Assembly: GCA_945877525.1 (NCBI GenBank)
Contig: CAMDVP010000006.1
Span: forward strand, 1 to 30,378
DNA from: an uncultured Clostridia bacterium
Lineage (GTDB): Bacteria; Bacillota; Clostridia; Christensenellales; Aristaeellaceae
Length of the DNA stretch: 30,378 bases
Reading direction: 5' to 3'
Shown: in pieces, positions 24,098-30,378 of the stretch
Numbering within the stretch: the stretch's first letter is position 1
How the letters are laid out: every line of letters starts with the position of its first letter
Translations under genes and position numbers: made by a program
Notes under the pieces: model-generated
The model's database searches: none
What the model saw: the letters and a program-made list of their open reading frames with translations, nothing else
What the model was told of the DNA's origin: nothing

Positions 24098-26080
24098 TCA
24101 GTAAGCGATCATGGGCAGGCTTTCGGGGCGGCGGGACACAGGCGCGCACTGGCCGGTCTTTACACGGTAGATGCCCTCCGCGCAGGCGTGGACGGCCTGT
24201 GCCATGGCCGGATAGGGCAGCAGGCAAATGTCGAACAGGCCGATGTTGTAGTTCTCCCCGTCAAAGCGCCCCAGGGCAAACTGGTCATAGCACTGGAAGT
24301 AGTGGCATCCCACTCCGGCGGGATGGGCCGCCGCGTGTTCGCAGTAGTACCGGTAGGCTGCGCCGCGTTCCTCCTGATTGCGTACAGCCTCCAGTCCCGT
24401 GGCGGTGGGGCCCGCGTCCAGCGCGCCGAAGTGGAATTCCCCGATCATCACCGGCAAATCAACCCCCAGGTCGCACACATGCTGGATGGCCTGCGTGGGA
24501 TCCACGGCGTAGCAGTTGATGGAAAACACGTCGAAGCACTCCCAGCCCGAGGCCAGCGCCGGGTCGGAAATCCATGCCCAGCGCATGCCCAGAATCATAT
24601 GGTGGGGGTCTGCCTCACGGCAGGCCCGGGCAGGGATTTCCACATAGGCGCGGATCAGCCTCTCCGAGAAGGCCCGCAGGTCGCGCTCGGCCGTTTCCGA
24701 CAGGGCGGAGGCCTTCTCCATCGGGCGCTGCAGCGCGTCGAAATCTGCAAAATCCGCATGCCAGGCCTTGTTCAGCGCGCCGATTGTGACATACTGCCCA
24801 CGCAGAGAATCAATCAGCGCCTGCTTGCAGCAGGTATTCTCCTTGTCGCGCAGCACCTCGTCGGCGATGATGAGGTTGTCCACAAAGGCCCAGCCGGGCT
24901 CGTTGCGCAGGAAGTAGCCGATCATCCAGGGGTCGTCCCGGCGGGGCAGCAGAGCCTTTGCGCAGGCCTTTGCGTCGGCTGCGTATTCGGGGGACAGCAC
25001 GTCCGGGAAATCGCGGAAGATGAGGTGCTTCGTTTCCGGGAAGCGGGGCAGGCTGGTTACATAGGGCATGCGGCCAAAGAGCGTCTCGTCCGACCAGTTG
25101 CCCAGGGTGTTCATGCCCAGCTGCTTCAGCTGCCGCACAACCATCCCCCGCCAGGCTTCCTCCCAATTTTCGCCAAAGGCGCGGCGCAAATTCGTGCGTT
25201 CATAGGAAAACAGCCGTCCCGCCCCGCGGTCAACCTCCCCAAAGGGATGCTCCATCCGGGCAAACATGGGCTGCCAGGCGGGGTCGTTTTCATCAGGGAG
25301 CCACTGAAGCAGGCTTTCCAGCCCGTCGATGCGCGCGTCGCACCTTGCCACCACGCAGTCCGGCCCCATGCTGAAAAACGCGCAGCCCACCGGGTCGGTC
25401 AGGTACCAGCGGCCGTCCCGCTTCGTCCGGGAGAAATAGCCTGTACCCGCTTGCAGCGGCATGTCGGCGCATCCGCCCCACGCCGTCCATCGGGGGAAGG
25501 GATAGGCGTTGGGCAGATCGGCCGCCTTGCGCAGCGCTGCGGAGAGCGCCTCAGGGCTTTCCGACTTGCCCTCCCAGGTCTTGGGGATGTACTGGCCCAT
25601 CTCGTCAATGAGAGGCAGGCGGGGCATGTCCGCCGGGGGCCTTGGCGTATCGGACAGCTCGATATCCTGAAGGCGCACATGCACATCGTGGAAGGCCGGC
25701 ATGCTGACCAGTTCGGCCCGGCGGATTTCCTCCCTTGCGATGCGGGAGCCGTGGCACACCACCTTCAGCGTGCCGGGCATGTGGCCGGGAAACAGGACGT
25801 GCCCGTCCAGCCAGTTCAGGTCGATGGCCATATGGGCGCGGATGCGGGGCATCAGGCCGAAGCGCACCAGCACGCGGCAGTCCTCCTCCGGGCCGTATAC
25901 CCGCAGCTCAAGGGCCAGGGAATGCTCCTCCTCCACGGTGAGGGTCAGGTTCAGGTAGCGATGTTTCGTGCCGGACAGCTCGGGCAGGGACACGCCGCCG
26001 CCCGCGGCAGGAAAGGTCAGCAGGCTGTCCGCCAAATGTGCGCCGCCGGTCAGGCGGTCGGGGGTCAGGGGCAGCATCAT
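24098..26080 (-). CDS. GH50-like (beta-agarase-like) glycoside hydrolase
   Basis: A 660-residue cytoplasmic protein. The N-terminal part (about 1-140) is a beta-sandwich like the CBM-like domain of GH50 agarases, and about 190-640 is a clan GH-A barrel. A GYFSRTKRDGRWYLTDPVG opening (214-232), GYFLRNEPGW (388-397) and MIGEFHFGALDAG (545-557) match positions of the GH50 proton-donor motif (NE) and nucleophile motif (EFHFG), giving E394 and E548 as likely catalytic residues. Known GH50 enzymes cut beta-1,4 galactose-anhydrogalactose bonds of agarose, mostly in marine bacteria; here the neighbours suggest a different galactan or pectic substrate. The start at 26080 (ATG-ATG) follows AAAGGAG by 8 bases. 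It lies 100 bases after the GH4 gene. Family level is good, activity uncertain. Confidence 0.78.
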   Translation of the reverse strand: MMLPLTPDRLTGGAHLADSLLTFPAAGGGVSLPELSGTKHRYLNLTLTVEEEHSLALELRVYGPEEDCRVLVRFGLMPRIRAHMAIDLNWLDGHVLFPGHMPGTLKVVCHGSRIAREEIRRAELVSMPAFHDVHVRLQDIELSDTPRPPADMPRLPLIDEMGQYIPKTWEGKSESPEALSAALRKAADLPNAYPFPRWTAWGGCADMPLQAGTGYFSRTKRDGRWYLTDPVGCAFFSMGPDCVVARCDARIDGLESLLQWLPDENDPAWQPMFARMEHPFGEVDRGAGRLFSYERTNLRRAFGENWEEAWRGMVVRQLKQLGMNTLGNWSDETLFGRMPYVTSLPRFPETKHLIFRDFPDVLSPEYAADAKACAKALLPRRDDPWMIGYFLRNEPGWAFVDNLIIADEVLRDKENTCCKQALIDSLRGQYVTIGALNKAWHADFADFDALQRPMEKASALSETAERDLRAFSERLIRAYVEIPARACREADPHHMILGMRWAWISDPALASGWECFDVFSINCYAVDPTQAIQHVCDLGVDLPVMIGEFHFGALDAGPTATGLEAVRNQEERGAAYRYYCEHAAAHPAGVGCHYFQCYDQFALGRFDGENYNIGLFDICLLPYPAMAQAVHACAEGIYRVKTGQCAPVSRRPESLPMIAY

Positions 26081-26130
26081 GGCAGGGGCTCCTTTCATAG
26101 GCAGAAATTGGGGAATTACCCGTGCATGAG

Positions 26131-26157
26131 AAAATTCCTCCCGCCGTGGCGGGAGGA
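26131..26157 (-). terminator. Probable intrinsic terminator after the GH4 gene
   Basis: A 9-bp GC-rich stem (26136-26144 with 26149-26157) with a 4-base loop is followed on the minus strand by ATTTTCTC. It lies between the GH4 stop and the GH50-like start, so termination is probably partial. Confidence 0.65.
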
Positions 26158-26180
26158 TGGCAGGGCATAGGGAACGCGGT

Positions 26181-27563
26181 TTACCTGAACCACTCTTTGG
26201 GCAGGTACTTGCGCTGGTTCTCCAGCATGTCGTCAAACAGCTTCTGCCCGTCCTCGGGGGTGACATGGCCCATTTGAGGGTCGTTCATGAAGGTGGTGAA
26301 GGCCAGCTTCCGGTCGCAGGTGAGGGCGGCGCGCAGGGCGTTTTCCTGGTTGTAGATATGCCGCGCCACCAGGGGCAGGATGTTGGAGGGAATGGGCCCG
26401 GCATACACGGGCTCGATGCGGTCGCGGCCGAACAGGGCGTTGGTTTCCACCACAGCGCCCAGGGGCAGATTGGGGATTTGTCCCCGGTTGGGTACGTTCA
26501 CGTTGCTCACCAGGTCGCCCAGGCCCAGCACGGCCTTGAGCAGCAGGTGTCCCTCCTCGCCGGAGGCCCTGAGCTGCAATTCCTCCCTGCCGGAGATCAG
26601 GTCGTCGCTGCGCTGCATGCGCCGTGCCAGATCGTCCACGCGCCAGTCCACCGTGGTCAGGCCGAACTTCCAGCGCCGCACGGTTTCGGGGTCGCGGGTG
26701 TACCAGGGGGGCATGAATTCGGCCAGATGGCGGTCGCCTGCGGCGGCAATGGCACCATAGCGGCGGTACAGGTCAAACTTCACCTTCTGCGCGCAGGCGA
26801 AGGAGGAGTTCATCCAGTTGGTATCGCCTCCCTCGTCATAGCCGTCGGCGAATTCATGGGCATACTTGTCGTACAGGGGCATCAGGTCAATGTCCCTGTA
26901 GCTGGCGCGGGTCAGCCAGGTGAAATGATTGATGCCCGTCACCGTGGTGTACAGCTCGTGCCGGTCGGCCTTGATGCCGGTTTCCTTTTCCAGCATGCTG
27001 CAAAGCAGCTTCTGGGTGCCGAACACCTCATGGCAGCAGCCGAAGGCCTTGATGCCCGGGAACACCTCGTAGAGGGTGCGCACGCACAGGCTCATGGGAT
27101 TGGTGTAGTTGATAACCCATGCGTCGGGGGCATAGTCGCGGATGGCGGAGGCAATCTCCACATACATGGGGATGGTGCGCATGGCGCGCATGAAGCCGCC
27201 GGGACCTACGGTGTCGCCCACGGGCTGATACACGCCCACCCGCTCGGGCAGATGCACGTCGGAGCGCATTTCCTCAAAGGTGCCGGGCAGGATGGAAATC
27301 ACCACAAAGTCCGCGCCGGTGAGCGCCTGCTGCAGGCTGTCCGAAACAACGTACTGCCAGCGGGACACCGCGTCCTTATGGGCGCTGATTTTGTTGCCGA
27401 TGATCTCGTTGCGCTCGGCGGCGCTGCGGTCGATGTCGTACAGGCGCACCGTGCCGCACAGCTGCCCGTCCATGGCCAGGTCCGTCATAAAGCCCCAGGC
27501 CCAGCCGCGGCTGCCGCCGCCGATATAGGCTACGGTGAGGGCCTTGTTATCCTTGCGTTCCAT
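26181..27563 (-). CDS. GH4 glycosidase, predicted alpha-galacturonidase (LplD type)
   Basis: A 460-residue cytoplasmic enzyme of the NAD+- and Mn2+-dependent GH4 family, which works by oxidation-elimination. The dinucleotide loop is IGGGSRGW (14-21), NYTNPM (152-157) and GINHF (210-214) are the other family marks, and the active-site signature is CHEV (177-180). GH4 subgroups differ in this tetrapeptide; CHEV is that of Bacillus subtilis LplD and Thermotoga alpha-galacturonidases, whereas alpha-galactosidases carry CHSV. The metal ligands C177 and H213 are present. The ATG at 27563 follows AAAGGAG by 9 bases. It lies 39 bases after the DUF362 gene and before the GH50-like gene. Substrate specificity is predicted from the motif and not shown. 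Confidence 0.92.
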   Translation of the reverse strand: MERKDNKALTVAYIGGGSRGWAWGFMTDLAMDGQLCGTVRLYDIDRSAAERNEIIGNKISAHKDAVSRWQYVVSDSLQQALTGADFVVISILPGTFEEMRSDVHLPERVGVYQPVGDTVGPGGFMRAMRTIPMYVEIASAIRDYAPDAWVINYTNPMSLCVRTLYEVFPGIKAFGCCHEVFGTQKLLCSMLEKETGIKADRHELYTTVTGINHFTWLTRASYRDIDLMPLYDKYAHEFADGYDEGGDTNWMNSSFACAQKVKFDLYRRYGAIAAAGDRHLAEFMPPWYTRDPETVRRWKFGLTTVDWRVDDLARRMQRSDDLISGREELQLRASGEEGHLLLKAVLGLGDLVSNVNVPNRGQIPNLPLGAVVETNALFGRDRIEPVYAGPIPSNILPLVARHIYNQENALRAALTCDRKLAFTTFMNDPQMGHVTPEDGQKLFDDMLENQRKYLPKEWFR

Positions 27564-27602
27564 CGGGGGTCACTCCTTTGTCATTCGTATGGAATGCTTC
27601 GG

Positions 27603-28475
27603 TCAGTCAATCTCCACCAGCTCGTAGTCCCGCTGCCCCACGCCCAGGGCGGCGGCGGCTTCAATGGTAAACACGCCGTGGCGGCTTTCGATGCGCTCCA
27701 GCAGGTGCGCCTGGCCGGGGTCGTCCTTGGCGGCGTACACCAGGTCCAGGCAGGCCTGATCGATGGCCACCGGGTCCAGGGAGGCCAGTACGCCGATGTC
27801 CTTCATGCAGGGATCCTCGGCCTCGGCGCAGCAGTCGCAGTCCACGGACATGTTGGCCATGACGTTAATGTAGGCCGCGTTGCCGTGGAAATAATCCACC
27901 ACGGAGGACGCCGCGTCGGCCATGGACTGCAGGAAGCTGTCATGGTTGGAGGACCAGATTTTCTTCACATTGCCCGCGCCATGGATATAGGCCTTGCCGT
28001 AGGAGGAGGCCACGCCGATGGACAGCTGCTTGAGCGCTCCGCCGTAGCCGCCCATGGGATGCCCCTTGAAGTGGGACAGCACCAGCAGGCTGTCGTAGCG
28101 GGACAGATGGCTGCCCACAAAGTTGCGCTGAATCTGCCTGCCCCCGGGAATGGGCAGCTCCAGGTCGGGGGCTTCCTCGTCCATCAGATCCACCGGGAAG
28201 GCGCCGCACCAGCCGTGGTCGCGCAGGGTCTGCCAGTGGCGCTCGGAGGTGTCGCGGCTGCCTTCGTAGGCGGTGTTGCATTCTGTCACAACGCCCTGCA
28301 CCCTGTCTACCATGGGTTTCCAGAAGGCCGGACGAAGGAAGTTCTGGTTGCCCGCCTCGCCGGAGTGCACCTTGACGGCAACCTTGCCGGGAAGGGTCTT
28401 GTTCAGGCGTTCGTACAGCGCCACCACCTTTTCCGGGGTGATGGTGCGGGAGAAATAGACAACAGGCTTTGACAT
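27603..28475 (-). CDS. DUF362 domain protein
   Basis: A 290-residue protein filled by a DUF362 domain (NFVGSHLSRYDSLLVLSHFKG at about 118-138, GYGGALKQLSIGVAS at about 143-157, and DIGVLASLDPVAIDQACLDLV at about 226-246). The cysteines C213, C215, C216 and C223 (CDCC, six residues, then C) could hold an iron-sulfur cluster; no separate ferredoxin domain is attached. The biochemical role of DUF362 is not established. Being the first gene of the GH4/GH50-like unit, it might act on or sense the sugar, or provide a redox function, but that is inference. The ATG at 28475 follows AAAGGAG by 7 bases; the upstream in-frame extension lacks a site. Confidence 0.88.
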   Translation of the reverse strand: MSKPVVYFSRTITPEKVVALYERLNKTLPGKVAVKVHSGEAGNQNFLRPAFWKPMVDRVQGVVTECNTAYEGSRDTSERHWQTLRDHGWCGAFPVDLMDEEAPDLELPIPGGRQIQRNFVGSHLSRYDSLLVLSHFKGHPMGGYGGALKQLSIGVASSYGKAYIHGAGNVKKIWSSNHDSFLQSMADAASSVVDYFHGNAAYINVMANMSVDCDCCAEAEDPCMKDIGVLASLDPVAIDQACLDLVYAAKDDPGQAHLLERIESRHGVFTIEAAAALGVGQRDYELVEID

Positions 28476-28517
28476 AACGCCGCTCCTTTCCTGGTACACA
28501 GTCATGGGAATGCTTAC

Positions 28518-28545
28518 ATGATAGCATCCGGAAGGAATTTGTCAA
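28518..28545 (-). promoter_or_regulatory. Promoter of the DUF362-GH4-GH50-like unit
   Basis: The minus strand has TTGACA (28545-28540), a 16-base spacer and TATCAT (28523-28518), 43 bases from the DUF362 start. No TGAAAC-type LacI operator was found near it. Confidence 0.78.
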
Positions 28546-28559
28546 GGGGCGCCGCGCCC

Positions 28560-29429
28560 TCAGGCGAAAATCGCCATGGCCAGCGCGCCTGCCGCCATCA
28601 GCCCAAGGCCCAGGGCGGCCCGGCGGCTGAGCCGCTCGCCCAGGAACACCCGGGAGAAGCCCACCGACACAAGGATGCTCATTTTGTCAATAGGCACCAC
28701 CACGCTGACCACGCCGTGCTGGATGGCATAATAATAGCACAGCCAGGACGCGCCGGTGGCCACGCCGGACAGGGCGATGAACCCCGCCTCCCGCCGGTCG
28801 ATGGTGCGCACCTGATGCTGCTTGCCCCTGAGGAACACAATCCCCCAGGCCATCACCAGCACCACCCCCGTGCGGATGGCGGTGCCCAGGTTGGACTCCA
28901 CGCCGGAAATACCCACCTTTGCCAGGATGGAGGTCAGGGCGGCGAATACCGCCGAGCCCACCGCCCAGGGCAGCCAGGAAAGCCCCTGGGAAGCCGAGGA
29001 TGCGGAAGGCTTGCGCTCCACCATCAGCAGCGCGCCGACAAGCAGCAGCGCCGTACCGGCGAGCTTCACGGGCAGATTGGCTGTTTCATGGAACACCAGG
29101 ATGGCCAGCAGCACCGTCAGCACCGTGCTGGACTTGTCCACAGGCACCACCTTGTTCACATCGCCGATGGACAGCGCCTTGAAGTAGCAGATCCACGACG
29201 CACCCGTGGCCAGCCCGGAAAGGATCAGGAACAGCAGCGACCGCCCGCTCAGGGAGGACAAACTGCCGGCCGAGCCGGCCACCAGCACCATCAGCCAGGA
29301 GAAGGCCAGCACCACCACCGTGCGCAGGGCGGTGGCCACATCGGAGTCCGTGTGGCGGAAGCCGCACTTGGCCAGGATGGAGGTTACCCCCGCAAAGAAG
29401 GCGGACAGCACCGCCGCAGCAATCCACAT
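28560..29429 (-). CDS. EamA/DMT-family transporter
   Basis: A 289-residue membrane protein of ten predicted helices in two EamA repeats (about 1-135 and 148-289). Both repeats carry the same motif: LSGLATGASWICYFKALSIG in the first and LSGVATGASWLCYYYAIQHG in the second, and both have a VVPVDK or VVPIDK helix end. Such transporters export or import amino acids, metabolites or drugs; the substrate is not clear. The start at 29429 follows GAGGTG by 7 bases; a TTG two codons earlier is less likely. It stands alone between the DUF362 promoter and a terminator that ends the gene upstream of it. Confidence 0.9.
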   Translation of the reverse strand: MWIAAAVLSAFFAGVTSILAKCGFRHTDSDVATALRTVVVLAFSWLMVLVAGSAGSLSSLSGRSLLFLILSGLATGASWICYFKALSIGDVNKVVPVDKSSTVLTVLLAILVFHETANLPVKLAGTALLLVGALLMVERKPSASSASQGLSWLPWAVGSAVFAALTSILAKVGISGVESNLGTAIRTGVVLVMAWGIVFLRGKQHQVRTIDRREAGFIALSGVATGASWLCYYYAIQHGVVSVVVPIDKMSILVSVGFSRVFLGERLSRRAALGLGLMAAGALAMAIFA

Positions 29430-29457
29430 GGTCAATCACCTCATCAGTATCGCATAC

Positions 29458-29493
29458 AAAAGGCCGAACGCGGCGCAGGCGGGGCGTTCGGCC
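29458..29493 (-). terminator. Intrinsic terminator after the membrane-anchored protein gene
   Basis: A perfect 10-bp stem (29462-29471 with 29484-29493) with a 12-base loop is followed on the minus strand by a T4 run and TGTATG. It ends the 29510-30274 transcript; it lies just upstream of the EamA start, so the EamA gene must have a promoter very close to it or rely on readthrough. Confidence 0.8.
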
Positions 29494-29509
29494 GTGAAAG
29501 CAGGATGAA

Positions 29510-30274
29510 TCAGGGCAGCGTCAGGTGGGAAAGCAGCGCTTCGGCCTCCGCGACCAGCGCCTCCTGGGAGGGCGCCTCCGCCAATGTGGCGGTGGCGGAA
29601 TTCAGCATCACCAGCACGCAGGAGCCCTGCACGCTGTCAACATAAATGCAGACGCTGGCATAACCATTGCGCTCGGTGTCGGGCTTTTCGGCGCTTTCCT
29701 CATCCGTGTCGGTGGGGCAGAGCATATAGGCATACTGCACTTCATGCCCGCCCAGGGTGCCGGCAATTGCCTCGGAGGCATCCTTGAAAAAGCCGTAGTC
29801 CAGCACGCGGGTCAGCTGATCGGCGGCGGTATAGCCCGTTACGCCGCTGACATAGATCGTCTGCACCAGGGCGTTTTCATCGTCGGCGGTAAAGTACAGC
29901 GTCTGTGCCAGCTTATCGGAGGAAAGGTCATACTCCGGGTCGAGGGTATAGCCTTCGGGAGTGGAGAACTCCGCCATTTTGTAGTACCGGGGCTTGGATG
30001 AGGTGCCGGTATTGGCCACAACCCAGTCGCTCTCCACGCCCCGCAGGGTGCCGAAGAAATTCGGAATGGAGCCGCCGGGGCCGATAAACCACTTGCATCC
30101 CAGCCAGATCAGCACAAGTGCCGCTACGGCCGCTACGGCAATGATTATAATCTGCTTGCCGTGCTTGTTCCACAATTCCCTGCGCTCGGCGGCCTTGCGC
30201 TTCTGCTCGGCCTTCTCGGAGTTTTTGCGGCGGGCCTGCTCGGCGCGGTAGTTGATTTTCTTTTTCTTGCCCAT
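29510..30274 (-). CDS. Membrane-anchored protein of unknown function
   Basis: A 254-residue protein with a very basic cytoplasmic N-terminus (residues 1-38, about half Lys/Arg), one transmembrane helix (about 41-61) and an extracytoplasmic domain (about 65-254). The outer domain has a lysine-poor, acidic, beta-rich look (YTLDPEYDLSSDKLAQTLYF then GYTAADQLTRVLDYGF) and a small Cys pair, but no family motif was recognised. The ATG at 30274 follows AAGGAGG by 10 bases. It is followed by a terminator. It may be a surface sensor or accessory protein; no function is claimed. Confidence 0.8.
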   Translation of the reverse strand: MGKKKKINYRAEQARRKNSEKAEQKRKAAERRELWNKHGKQIIIIAVAAVAALVLIWLGCKWFIGPGGSIPNFFGTLRGVESDWVVANTGTSSKPRYYKMAEFSTPEGYTLDPEYDLSSDKLAQTLYFTADDENALVQTIYVSGVTGYTAADQLTRVLDYGFFKDASEAIAGTLGGHEVQYAYMLCPTDTDEESAEKPDTERNGYASVCIYVDSVQGSCVLVMLNSATATLAEAPSQEALVAEAEALLSHLTLP

Positions 30275-30378
30275 GGATGGTCAGCCTCCTTCGGTGAATC
30301 AAACGTATTTTGCGAATCCACCGCGGCTCAGAGGGGCCAGAGCCACCCAGGCCGACCGTGAGGCGGGTCTTCGCCATG

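Noticed and set aside
28545..28562. Short GGGCG-CCG-CGCCC stem after the EamA stop as a terminator
   Set aside because: The stem is only 5 bp and is followed by no T run; it overlaps the -35 region of the DUF362 promoter.
30296..30378. Minus-strand open frames at the right edge, one ending in TGA at 30299-30301 just before the ribosome binding site of the 29510-30274 gene and another ending near 30328
   Set aside because: Only about 25 residues are visible in either frame and neither is recognisable. It may be the 3' end of a gene to the right, but there is not enough sequence to support a call. No tRNA or SRP-like fold was convincing either.

Overview
The window looks like a chromosomal segment of a fairly GC-rich Gram-positive anaerobe, most likely a gut- or rumen-type member of the Clostridia. 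This is inferred from a partial sortase, strong AGGAGG-type ribosome binding sites, TipAS- and GyrI-type MerR regulators, a LacI/CUT1 sugar-uptake locus and several clear intrinsic terminators. No rRNA, tRNA, CRISPR array, insertion sequence or phage gene was seen. Almost everything lies on the minus strand; only the partial sortase at the left edge and one HTH gene (12206-12766) are on the plus strand.

Region A (1-8000) reads as a stress or antibiotic-response block. After the sortase 3' end come, right to left in transcription order, a P-loop kinase/GNAT fusion with a structured leader (6819-8092), and then a DUF2268 putative metalloprotease, a TipAS-type MerR regulator, an ABC-type exporter (ATPase plus ABC-2 permease), a GyrI-type MerR regulator and a UvrA-like double ABC ATPase (6664 down to 237). 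Two promoters with the long spacer expected for MerR-family control precede the DUF2268 gene and the exporter. Base composition from about 1.6 to 8 kb is lower in GC than the flanks, and the shift falls inside the UvrA-like gene.

Region B (8128-12818) holds a tightly overlapping five-gene operon: membrane protein, RsuA-type pseudouridine synthase, RsmC/YbxB-type methyltransferase, MalY/PatB-type aminotransferase and NUDIX hydrolase. It is transcribed divergently from an XRE regulator with a duplicated membrane hairpin. The two divergent promoters appear to share one self-complementary -35 hexamer.

Region C (12842-28545) is a glycan-use locus. One unit encodes two CUT1 permeases, a solute-binding protein and GH2, GH42 and GH35 enzymes. 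Its promoter carries a pair of LacI-type operators exactly 84 bp apart. The LacI regulator has its own promoter and terminator. A second unit encodes a DUF362 protein, a GH4 enzyme with the CHEV active-site motif of alpha-galacturonidases, and a GH50-like (agarase-like) enzyme. None of the hydrolases has a signal peptide, so the locus probably imports oligosaccharides and degrades them inside the cell. The SBP, two permeases and GH4 are the families of the Bacillus lplABCD genes. Together with the beta-galactosidase-type enzymes they suggest a galacturonate- and galactose-containing substrate such as pectic rhamnogalacturonan; this is inference.

Region D (28560-30378) holds an EamA-type transporter and a membrane-anchored protein of unknown function. 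No gene-free stretch exceeds 300 bases.
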